From Desulfatitalea tepidiphila (GTDB taxonomy: Bacteria > Desulfobacterota > Desulfobacteria > Desulfobacterales > Desulfosarcinaceae), in NCBI RefSeq assembly GCF_001293685.1, contig NZ_BCAG01000001.1, positions 930,001-994,000 of the forward strand: a stretch of DNA of 64,000 bases, in the 5' to 3' direction. How positions within the stretch are numbered: position 1 is the stretch's first letter; every line of letters begins with the position of its first letter. The translations under genes and the position numbers were made by a program. The notes under the pieces are model-generated. The model saw only the letters and a list, made by a program, of their open reading frames with translations, was not told the DNA's origin and did not search any database. This document shows positions 9,137-16,539 of the stretch, in pieces.

Positions 9137-9886
9137 ATGGATCGAATGGACATGTTTCCCCAAGGACATCGGACCACCTTTGGCTTCGGCGCTCCGCTGA
9201 CCGCCATCGGCAAAAAAATGCTGATCATCTACGCCGCCATCTATGTCGTGGAGTTGATTTGTGAGCATTGGATGGCCGTACCCGTCTATCGTTGGCTGGC
9301 CCTGTGGCCCATCGGCGGCGGCTTCCATCTCTGGCAGCTGATCACCCATCCCCTTCTCCACGACCCAGGCGCGCCCATCGGCTTTCTGATCAACTGCCTC
9401 GTGTTCTACTTTTTTGCCGGCACCATCGAAGCATCCCTGGGAACCCGGCGTTTCATCACCCTCTATGCGGTGGCTGCATACGGCGGGGCGCTGATCGGCC
9501 TGATCTTCGGTCTGCTCACAGCTTTCGGCGCTCCGTTTGCCGGCATGCTGCCCAGCCTGCTGACCCTCATCGTGGTCTTCGGCCTGTTGAGGCCCGAGGC
9601 GGTCGTGCTGCTCATGTTCGTCCTGCCGGTCAAGGCCAAATACATCAGTTACGGCACGGTGATCATCACGTTTCTCACCTTTTTGGCCAAGGCCAATGTG
9701 CACGGGGCGTTTCATCTGGGGGGGATTCTTTGTGGATTCCTCTATGTCAGGCCGTCCGGTCCTTGGTGGAGCATCAATTACTGGCGCTGGAAGTACTTTG
9801 AATCGAAACAGAAACGGCGCCGATCGCGCTTCACGGTCATCGACGGCAAAAGCAGCGACGACGACAACCCTCCCACCATTCATTGA
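9137..9886 (+). CDS. Rhomboid-like membrane protein, probably not a protease
   Basis: A 249-residue protein with six hydrophobic segments between residues about 28 and 205 and a charged C-terminal tail (KQKRRRSR, then DDDN). The layout FHLWQLITHPLLHD then INCLVFYFFAGTIEASLGTRRFI matches rhomboid helices 1-3 and the L1 region. The expected GxSG serine segment reads GAPFAGMLPS and lacks the serine, although a His is present in NVHGAFHLGG. It therefore looks like an inactive rhomboid, with a chaperone or binding role at most. The start at 9137 has no strong ribosome-binding site; the upstream repeat ends at 9128. Confidence 0.7.
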   Translation: MDRMDMFPQGHRTTFGFGAPLTAIGKKMLIIYAAIYVVELICEHWMAVPVYRWLALWPIGGGFHLWQLITHPLLHDPGAPIGFLINCLVFYFFAGTIEASLGTRRFITLYAVAAYGGALIGLIFGLLTAFGAPFAGMLPSLLTLIVVFGLLRPEAVVLLMFVLPVKAKYISYGTVIITFLTFLAKANVHGAFHLGGILCGFLYVRPSGPWWSINYWRWKYFESKQKRRRSRFTVIDGKSSDDDNPPTIH

Positions 9887-9945
9887 GATCCCGATGACCC
9901 GCCTGAATCGAGGGGTGGTGGCGGTCATGCAGGGAGGAGGGCGCC

Positions 9946-10845
9946 ATGCTTGACGACATCCGCACAAAACTTTTCATCACCCACGGCGATGTCGTGCGGC
10001 TGAATTTCATAAAGAGCGATGGCGGCTATCACTTCAGACGCCATTTCCGGCAGGGCCTGCGTTCGCACGTCATCGAGGTGTTGCGCGGGCCCGACATCGA
10101 TGCGGAGAAATTCGGGATCGATTGCGATGGTATCCGGCGCTATCCCCGAGCCAGACCCCTTCGCATCCTGAGGCTCTTCAGGACCCGATTGGCGGACCTT
10201 CAGGATGCACTCGACGAGATCCGGCGGGTCAAACTGGTGGAACGCTATCTGGCACCCGATTTTTTGGCCCGTTCCAATGAATTCATCGTCGAGTATGTGA
10301 CGGCGGGCGGCAGGGGGATTCTGCTCTGCGGTCTTCAAGAATATGTGAGCGGGGAAATTCTCAATCCATGGGGCATGTTGAGTGGCGACAGGTTGATCGA
10401 AACTCTTTACGACCACCTTTTCCCACCGCAGGAGCAGCCTTCCCATCGATCCCGATGGGCAGAGACGGTGCGTGCCGAGGGCGCCCGGTTCATAGGGCGC
10501 ATCAAGCAGATGATCATCGAAACCGGTCACGTTCCGGATCTGGCAGGCATGGGGAATCTCGTGATCGTCCCCTCGGGGGGCATCAAACTGGTCGACATCA
10601 ACAATATCGCGCAGGTGGCCTTCACAACGGAGATCGATCTGGATGACAAAGGCTACCCGGTGTGCGACAAGTCGATCGAAGCCCTTGCCCATTTGGAAGC
10701 TAAATTGCTCGGAAACACCATCGATCCCACCGAAAAGGTGTATCGCTTTTTCTTAAATCCGGAACGCATGGGGCGCGTCTCGGAAAAAGAGCGGCTCTTT
10801 TATCGGGACTTCAAATTTCGAAACGGTTTGGAATCGGCCCGTTAA
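9946..10845 (+). CDS. Unrecognised cytoplasmic protein
   Basis: A 299-residue soluble protein with no signal peptide or membrane segment. GGAGG at 9930-9934 precedes the ATG at 9946. The segment GNLVIVPSGGIKLVDINNI (about 203-221) resembles the end of a catalytic loop followed by the metal-binding D-x-N/G strand in kinase-like folds such as LPS kinases or YrbL, with a basic, helix-rich N-terminal half. That similarity is weak and I assign no function. It follows the rhomboid-like gene by 60 bp on the same strand and may be co-transcribed. Confidence 0.55.
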   Translation: MLDDIRTKLFITHGDVVRLNFIKSDGGYHFRRHFRQGLRSHVIEVLRGPDIDAEKFGIDCDGIRRYPRARPLRILRLFRTRLADLQDALDEIRRVKLVERYLAPDFLARSNEFIVEYVTAGGRGILLCGLQEYVSGEILNPWGMLSGDRLIETLYDHLFPPQEQPSHRSRWAETVRAEGARFIGRIKQMIIETGHVPDLAGMGNLVIVPSGGIKLVDINNIAQVAFTTEIDLDDKGYPVCDKSIEALAHLEAKLLGNTIDPTEKVYRFFLNPERMGRVSEKERLFYRDFKFRNGLESAR

Positions 10846-10938
10846 GGGTGATGTTGAATAGAAGTGCTTTTTTTCTGAAGGGTGTTCAGTTTCGGCAAAG
10901 AATTCACATCTGTCCATGCCGAAACACTCCCGGTGTAT

Positions 10939-11121
10939 CTACTCCGAAATACCCTGAGCGTCCAGAATCAGACGATCGGGCCTCCCTTTGCGGCGCCGAA
11001 TCACCTGGATACGGCCGCTCACCGGCCGGTTGTCGGTGCGTTCCGACTTGTTTTCGTTCGCCGCTGCGCTGATCAATTGGCGCAGCTGCATTTCGAGTTG
11101 CTTTCTTTTTGACTCATCCAT
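10939..11121 (-). CDS. Small basic protein, unknown function
   Basis: A 60-residue hydrophilic protein, helical at the N-terminus (KRKQLEMQLRQLISAAA) and basic near the C-terminus (IQVIRRRKGRPDRLI). The start has AAAAGGA six bases upstream on the minus strand. It is in a gap that would otherwise be empty. No family is recognised. Confidence 0.45.
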   Translation of the reverse strand: MDESKRKQLEMQLRQLISAAANENKSERTDNRPVSGRIQVIRRRKGRPDRLILDAQGISE

Positions 11122-11475
11122 TGAAAATCCTTTTGAAAATTATTGAATACCCGTTCATCGGGGTGTTCCGGTCGATCATCTCCCCACGCTGGGGATCATA
11201 CCCAACCGGTGGTCGTGCGGTCGTCAAGCATATTATCGGTCTTTTCGTCTCAGCATTAAGCCGTTTTTAATAGCGGCGGCATGATTGATGCGAAAAAAAA
11301 ATCAGGAAAAAAGATCCGGACGGCAAGTTCCCAAGGTGGGAATCCAGATCCCATAGGTTATGACGAACAGCAGTTCGAAATTGGGTCTATATGTTAGCCC
11401 AATTGCTTTTGCAAGAGATTTCGATTCAATTTTCGGCCATTTTGAAAAAAAACCCCATGCGGGTCTTTCCAGATC
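11122..11475. other. 354-bp intergenic region with two hairpins
   Basis: No coding sequence is visible. A 7-bp perfect inverted repeat (AATTGGG / CCCAATT, 11379-11385 and 11398-11404, 12-base loop) and the terminator at 11445-11469 are the only structures. The segment around 11250-11330 is AT-rich with an A9 run and probably carries the promoter for the 60-residue protein. Confidence 0.4.
11445..11469 (-). terminator. Rho-independent terminator of the ycgL-like gene
   Basis: Read on the minus strand, AAGACCC-GCATG-GGGTTTT forms a short stem followed by a run of T (A8 on the plus strand at 11445-11452). It begins only a few bases after the stop codon at 11476. Confidence 0.65.
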
Positions 11476-12435
11476 TTATTGGATGCTGAATCGATAGGTT
11501 TCCACGGTCTTGCAGATAAAATCGTCCCAAAACTGCCGGTCCGGCTGATCGGGGAGGTTGCTGCCTGTGATGAGCCGGGCCACCTCGGCCATCATGTTTT
11601 CCAGGGCAGGGGCTACCTCTTTATAATAGTCGAGCCGGCCGGCTTTGATCTCCTGCAGGTAGGCCGCATCCCGAAGGGGATAGACGATCTCTCCGTTGAC
11701 GATTATTTCCCGGGTCTGAATCGCGGCCCGCATGGCATGTGAGACTGCTTTCCAATCAATGGCCTTGTTGTCGGCCGCAAGCCTGGCCCGTTGCCCGAAA
11801 GTGTCCAGAAATTTTTGCACGACCGGTACCACCTGGCCGATAGCGACCGTTGCCTGAAATGTTTTACCGCACACCTGGTATTGGCGGATGCCGTTGGGGT
11901 CAGGGTCGGCTTCTCCACAATGATCCATGCGCGGCAGGTCGCTCCAGACGTGCGCCAACCTCAGCTTGGGATCTTTTTGTTTCAGCACCTCGAGAAGGGT
12001 GGCCGCCGCATGGAGGCGCGATCCCTGGATGCCGTATTTGGCCGTCTGGCGTCGGGCATACGCTAAAAAGGTCATCAGCTTTTTGGAGTAGAAGCGATGC
12101 CGATGGCGGACGATCTCTTTCCAAACCTCGCTGGCCACGATCCAGGCGTTGGGGGGGGCGTGAAGCATGTCCATGGCCACGATCTCTCCCTGGCAGGCCA
12201 GGTCGATGAAGTGGTGCAGGCTGTAAAGATCCTGGTCGACATCCCCGGGCTTGTTCTTGCAGTGGTTGTCTCCGGTGGCGTAGCGGCGGCATTTGGGAAT
12301 TCGTCCCAGCAGAACCTCCTCACGGGACGGCAGAAAAACGCCCTTGTAATCGATGTCCGATTGGGGGGTGGCCGTCCCGTAAAGCGGCGCGCCGAATATC
12401 ATCTTGACGAGCAGGTCCATGGATCGAAGCATCAC
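11476..12435 (-). CDS. YcgL-type nucleotidyltransferase-superfamily protein
   Basis: A 319-residue protein. The N-terminal GAPLYGTATPQSDIDYKGVF has the layout of the polymerase-beta nucleotidyltransferase fold (usually GS-x3-G...D-x-D), with Ser replaced by Ala and with SDID supplying the metal-binding Asp pair. The segment LYSLHHFIDLACQGE and the later Lys/Arg-rich helices fit the predicted nucleotidyltransferase family COG3541 (B. subtilis YcgL). The substrate is unknown. A terminator follows directly. The ATG is at 12435; an alternative start is at the second codon. Confidence 0.7.
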   Translation of the reverse strand: MMLRSMDLLVKMIFGAPLYGTATPQSDIDYKGVFLPSREEVLLGRIPKCRRYATGDNHCKNKPGDVDQDLYSLHHFIDLACQGEIVAMDMLHAPPNAWIVASEVWKEIVRHRHRFYSKKLMTFLAYARRQTAKYGIQGSRLHAAATLLEVLKQKDPKLRLAHVWSDLPRMDHCGEADPDPNGIRQYQVCGKTFQATVAIGQVVPVVQKFLDTFGQRARLAADNKAIDWKAVSHAMRAAIQTREIIVNGEIVYPLRDAAYLQEIKAGRLDYYKEVAPALENMMAEVARLITGSNLPDQPDRQFWDDFICKTVETYRFSIQ

Positions 12436-12744
12436 CGGTTAAGCGGTTTGCGAAGTATGCTGCCCCTTCTTTGTCATAAATCCCTCCTCAAACCAAGGCC
12501 AAAAAGGTGGCATCGGCCACCTGCTCCACCCAGCCGGGATTAATGAATAGCATTCAGTTAGAATGGCTGCTGTTTTGAAGCTTGACTTCCAACCCCTCTC
12601 CATGGAACGCTCACCTTCAGTCCTTGCGTGGTTGTTTTTTTCTGCTGTGGATCTTCGAATCTCGTTTTTCGTGCGTTCAACGTATGGTTGAACGGTTTGG
12701 CCGTCAATTCCAGCGGCAAGGGTATTTCTTGAAAGGATGGCGTC
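12436..12744. other. 309-bp divergent intergenic region upstream of metF-like gene
   Basis: The gap separates the minus-strand nucleotidyltransferase and the plus-strand metF-like gene. It contains the MetR-like box at 12544-12556 and, around it (about 12513-12570), a stretch similar to 2090-2152. The GAAAGGATGG at 12731-12740 includes the metF ribosome-binding site. I see nothing else. Confidence 0.5.
12544..12556. promoter_or_regulatory. MetR-like operator upstream of metF-like gene
   Basis: TGAATAGCATTCA fits TGAA-N5-TTCA exactly. It lies 189 bp before the start codon of the methylenetetrahydrofolate reductase gene, a classic MetR target in enterobacteria. Regulation by a MetR orthologue here is inference. 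Confidence 0.45.
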
Positions 12745-14289
12745 ATGCTGCGCGTTTTCCAGAACGATCTCTACGAACCCGGTCATTTTGTCGTCACCCT
12801 GGAGTTGGTACCCGGACGCGAGGCCACCGGCCGGGCCGTGGACGCGGTCATGGGCATCGCCCGGGAGGCGTTCGCGGATGGGCGCGTTTCGGCGGTGTCG
12901 ATCACCGACAATCCGGGCGGCAACCCGTCCCTGAGCCCGGACGTCCTGGGGTACGAGATTTTCAACATCGGCATGGATGTGATCGTGCACTTCACCTGCC
13001 GTGACATGAACCGGGTGGGCATGGAGAGCCGGGCCCTGCAGTTGGCCCGCATGGGCATGAAAAATATCCTGGCGCTCAACGGCGATTTTTCGGGCCAGGG
13101 ATTCGGCGGTCAGGGTGCGCCGGTGTTCGACCTCGATTCGGTGCAGTTGCAGATCATGCTCGACATGCTCAGCGACCGGCTCCATGCGGCCGGCGATCCG
13201 GATCCCTTTTTTGCCGGTTGTGCCGTATCGCCGTTCAAACAGACCGAGGCCGAGACATTCGCCCAATATGCCAAGCTGTGCCGCAAGGTGTCGGCCGGCG
13301 CCCGTTTCATCATCACCCAGCTCGGATATGATGCCCGTAAATTCAAGGAACTGGTTCAGATCTGCGACTACATGAACCTGGAAGCGCCCCTGATCGGCTC
13401 GGTCTATGTGCTCAAGCCCAAGGCCGCGGCCATCATGAACGCGGGCCGGGTGCCCGGAGCAGTGGTCACCGATGCGCTCCTCGAGCGGATTCGGACGGAA
13501 TGGCGAGACAAAGCGGCCGGCCGGGCGGCGGCCATCGAGCGCGCCGCCCGTTTGGCGGCAGTGCTCAAGGGGCTGGGGTATGGCGGCATTCATATCGGCG
13601 GTATCCACGGCAGTTTTGACGAGGTGGGGCGCATTCTGGACCGCCTGGAGCAGATCCAGGGGCAGTGGCAGGCGTTCCTCGCCGATTTCGATTATCCCCA
13701 GGCCGGCGGCTTTTATGCCTTCCCCAAGGATCGTGCCGCCAACTGGGGGCCGCCGAAATTCGGCCGGCGCCCCCTGCGCGTGCCGTTGCGCGAACGATTC
13801 GCGTTCAATCTACTCAGCGGCATGCACGACATCGTGTTTAACCGCGAACATCCCTGGGCGCCGATGTTCGAACGGTTGTGCCGGCGCCTGGACGGCCGCA
13901 TCGGACGGCAGCTCTTGACCGAACTGGTGGAAGATCCCGCCAAGCAGCTTCTCCTCGATTGCCAGAAGTGCGGGGACTGCGCCATTCAGCACGTTGGGTT
14001 CCTGTGTCCTGAATCCCAGTGCCCCAAGCATACCCGCAACGGGGCCTGCGGGGGCAGCTGCGACGGCCGGTGCGAAGTCTTCCCGGAGCGCTACTGCGTA
14101 TGGTACCGCGCATACCTGCGTCTTTCCCACGCCGGCGAAACGGTTGAGATGGTCAAAAGATGCGTGCCGCCGAGGATGTGGGAGCTGAACAAGACCTCCT
14201 CGTGGCTCAATTATCATCTGCAGCGCGACCATCAAGGCAGCACCCATACCATCGCCCTGCGTTGCCGAGCGCGAAGCTGCACATTATAG
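12745..14289 (+). CDS. metF: Methylenetetrahydrofolate reductase with C-terminal Cys-rich domain
   Basis: A 514-residue protein. Residues 1-310 are the MetF TIM-barrel: FVVTLELVPGR (the catalytic Glu region), SITDNPGG, the HFTCRDMNR block, NILALNGD, and FIITQLGYD. This enzyme reduces 5,10-methylene-THF to 5-methyl-THF, for methionine synthesis and, in acetyl-CoA-pathway anaerobes, for the methyl branch. Residues 330-514 form the MTHFR C-terminal domain, with paired Cys motifs (CQKCGDC, CPESQCPKH, CGGSCDGRC, YC) suited to zinc or Fe-S binding and to partner-protein contact; E. coli MetF (about 296 residues) lacks it. GAAAGG at 12731-12736 precedes the ATG. A MetR-like box lies upstream. Confidence 0.85.
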   Translation: MLRVFQNDLYEPGHFVVTLELVPGREATGRAVDAVMGIAREAFADGRVSAVSITDNPGGNPSLSPDVLGYEIFNIGMDVIVHFTCRDMNRVGMESRALQLARMGMKNILALNGDFSGQGFGGQGAPVFDLDSVQLQIMLDMLSDRLHAAGDPDPFFAGCAVSPFKQTEAETFAQYAKLCRKVSAGARFIITQLGYDARKFKELVQICDYMNLEAPLIGSVYVLKPKAAAIMNAGRVPGAVVTDALLERIRTEWRDKAAGRAAAIERAARLAAVLKGLGYGGIHIGGIHGSFDEVGRILDRLEQIQGQWQAFLADFDYPQAGGFYAFPKDRAANWGPPKFGRRPLRVPLRERFAFNLLSGMHDIVFNREHPWAPMFERLCRRLDGRIGRQLLTELVEDPAKQLLLDCQKCGDCAIQHVGFLCPESQCPKHTRNGACGGSCDGRCEVFPERYCVWYRAYLRLSHAGETVEMVKRCVPPRMWELNKTSSWLNYHLQRDHQGSTHTIALRCRARSCTL

Positions 14290-14509
14290 AACGCCTTCGA
14301 GCCCGCCTTCTGATACCGCCTTGGTCTGTCATTTTTTTGCCGGCTCAACGGCAAACTTGACCCGCAACGACCGGCCATGCCGCATTGCCTGCTCTATATC
14401 TATCAGATATTCAATGATATTTTAAAAACCGGGATGCTGGAACAGGAATTGCTTGGTTCCTTTCGGGCGGCCGGTGCCGCCATGTATACGCGTCAGGGAG
14501 GGATCGCAA

Positions 14510-15283
14510 ATGGTGGCAGCTGGCCGCCTCACCATACAAGACTATTTCCGGAGGGCGGGTTATGGGGACGGGAAGGCTTCCCGACGGCCGCCCAGAATCG
14601 GCCCGGACGGGCAACAGGACCGTTTCCGGCAGGTGTTGGAGGGTATGGCATCCTCCGGACCGGCAGCCGTATTACCAGCCCCGGCCGGGGGGATGCGCAT
14701 GGCCGATTACTGGAAGTCTCCTGTCGCAGCCAAAGCACCCCTGCAACCTGCCATCGGTCCCATCTCAACTGCCTGGGGAGACGATCTTACATGCGGATCA
14801 GGGTCCCGATCCATGCTTCCGGCCGGTCCGCCCACTTCGTTGGCCGCCGCAGAATCTTCTGCGCCGGTGGGGCCAGGTGAACCGGCATGGCCCTCGACCG
14901 ATTCACGAATCGAGGCGGGCATCCGGTCGGCTGCAGAAAGATACGATCTTCCGGTGGACTTGATTCGCAGCGTGATCCGCGCCGAGTCCAACTTCCAACC
15001 CGATGCCGTCTCTCCGGCAGGGGCTTGCGGGTTGATGCAGCTCATGCCGGCCACGGCCAGGGAATTGGGCGTTGAAGATCCTTTCGATATCGAGCAGAAC
15101 ATCGATGGCGGTGCGCGCTACCTGCGGCAGATGCTCGATATGTTCGACGGCAATCTCCAAACAGCCCTGTCCGCCTACAACGCAGGTCCGGGGACCGTTA
15201 TGCGGTACAACGGCGATGTGCCGTATCGAGAGACCCGAGATTACGTCCGTAAGGTGATGGATTTCATAAGTATGAAAGTATGA
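14510..15283 (+). CDS. Lytic transglycosylase (Slt/MltE-type)
   Basis: A 257-residue protein. A long low-complexity N-terminal half (Pro/Ala/Gly-rich) is followed by a C-terminal SLT domain: IRSVIRAESNFQPDAVSPAGACGLMQL contains the catalytic Glu (RAESNF) and the GLMQLMP signature, then AYNAGPGTV. The enzyme cleaves peptidoglycan to 1,6-anhydro-muropeptides. I chose the ATG at 14510 because CAGGGAGGG lies at 14493-14502; the frame also opens from a TTG at 14453. No clear signal peptide is present with either start, which is odd for this family and hints at flagellar or type-III-type export. The last codons overlap a GAAAG microrepeat. Confidence 0.8.
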   Translation: MVAAGRLTIQDYFRRAGYGDGKASRRPPRIGPDGQQDRFRQVLEGMASSGPAAVLPAPAGGMRMADYWKSPVAAKAPLQPAIGPISTAWGDDLTCGSGSRSMLPAGPPTSLAAAESSAPVGPGEPAWPSTDSRIEAGIRSAAERYDLPVDLIRSVIRAESNFQPDAVSPAGACGLMQLMPATARELGVEDPFDIEQNIDGGARYLRQMLDMFDGNLQTALSAYNAGPGTVMRYNGDVPYRETRDYVRKVMDFISMKV

Positions 15284-15322
15284 AAGCAGAAAGGTTGGAA
15301 AGTAGGAAAGTGTGAAAGTTAA
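15269..15322. repeat. GAAAG-type microrepeat, copy 1
   Basis: GAAAG units spaced by 3-8 bases run through the 3' end of the transglycosylase gene and the gap after it. Similar strings are found at 20515-20546, 25652-25666 and 25715-25749, all in gaps of the neighbouring hdr cluster. The copy at 25715-25749 is nearly the reverse complement of parts of this one. Confidence 0.55.
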
Positions 15323-15344
15323 GGGGTTTCGCCGATTCTAACTG

Positions 15345-16490
15345 CTACGGCTCGACGTCCGGCCGGATCGGCAGTTTGATGGTAAAGCGGCTGCCGCGTC
15401 CGGGTGCCGACGAGACGCTGATCGTTCCGCCATGCTGCTCCACGATGTTTTTGGTGATGAACAACCCGAGACCGGTCCCCTTGCGGCCTTTTGAAGAGAA
15501 GAAGAGGGTGAAGAGCTTCTCCTGGGTCTGGGCATCCATCCCAACACCGCTGTCCGATACGGTGAAGATGATGTTCGCATCGTCGAGGGCCACACCGAAG
15601 GTGATGATGCACTCATGGGGCGTGGCGCTGCGTTGACAGGCGTCGATGGCATTTTCGAACAGGTTCATCAGGGCCGCATGAAGGTAACCGGGATCGATGG
15701 TGCAGGATGCCGGCAGGCCGCTGAACTTTCGTTCGAAGGCAATGCCGGTCTGATCCAGACGATTCTCCATGATGCGCGCCAACTCTTCGGCGAAATTGCT
15801 CAGGTCCACGCGTTCCCAGTTCAAGTCCCGTTTTTTGGCGTAGAAGAGGATATCCATCACCAGTTTGCGGATCCGTTCCACGAGAAGTTTGACGGTTTGC
15901 CAACCCTCCTCGAGGCATTGGGTGTCCTGGTTTTTCAGCCCCTTTTCCAGCAGGTACATGCCCCCGTCCAGTCCGGTCAGAAGACCCTTGATGCCGTGGG
16001 AGATGGAGCCGATCATCAGGCCCAAAGAAGAGAGATGGTCCTGCAGTTCGGTCTTTTCGCGGATGAGCGCTTCCAGATGGGTGGTGTAGTCCTGGAGTTT
16101 GCGGCGCATGATGATCCGTTCCTGGGTGCGCTGCAAGGCGATATCCAGGGCTTCGACGTTGATCGGCTTGGTGATGAAATCGGTGGCCTGGTGCTTGAGG
16201 CTCTTGACGGCCAGGTCCATGTCACCGTGACCTGTGATCATAATCACTTCGGTGTCCGGCGCGTCCCGCTTGATGCGCTGAAGCAATTCGATGCCGTCCA
16301 TTACCGGCATCTTGATATCGGTGATGACGATGGCCGGATGCTTTTCCTGAAAAACGGCCAGGGCCTGTTGCCCATTTTCTGCGGTAAAGACGACGTGGCC
16401 TTCGTCGGCCAGGGCGACTTCGAGAACATCGCGGATGTCCTGCTCGTCATCGACCAACAAGATATCCAGTTGTTCCGCATTCAGCGCCAT
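15345..16490 (-). CDS. Receiver-histidine kinase protein (N-terminal REC)
   Basis: A 381-residue soluble protein. REC spans residues 9-122, with acidic pair D14/D15, phospho-acceptor D58 (VITDIKMP), conserved Thr in MITGH and K108 in TKP. The dimerisation helix has H165 (SISHGIKG), and an ATPase domain follows (NLFENAID, DSGVGMD, GRKGTGLGLF). Such REC-first kinases take phosphate from, or are gated by, another kinase. It lies 50 bp behind the transmembrane kinase and is the last gene of the hdr array; I infer it is part of the same control circuit. Confidence 0.85.
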   Translation of the reverse strand: MALNAEQLDILLVDDEQDIRDVLEVALADEGHVVFTAENGQQALAVFQEKHPAIVITDIKMPVMDGIELLQRIKRDAPDTEVIMITGHGDMDLAVKSLKHQATDFITKPINVEALDIALQRTQERIIMRRKLQDYTTHLEALIREKTELQDHLSSLGLMIGSISHGIKGLLTGLDGGMYLLEKGLKNQDTQCLEEGWQTVKLLVERIRKLVMDILFYAKKRDLNWERVDLSNFAEELARIMENRLDQTGIAFERKFSGLPASCTIDPGYLHAALMNLFENAIDACQRSATPHECIITFGVALDDANIIFTVSDSGVGMDAQTQEKLFTLFFSSKGRKGTGLGLFITKNIVEQHGGTISVSSAPGRGSRFTIKLPIRPDVEP

Positions 16491-16539
16491 ACCGCCAATT
16501 CCTTTCCCTGGTGAAAAAGAAAAACCAATCTGTATCGAT

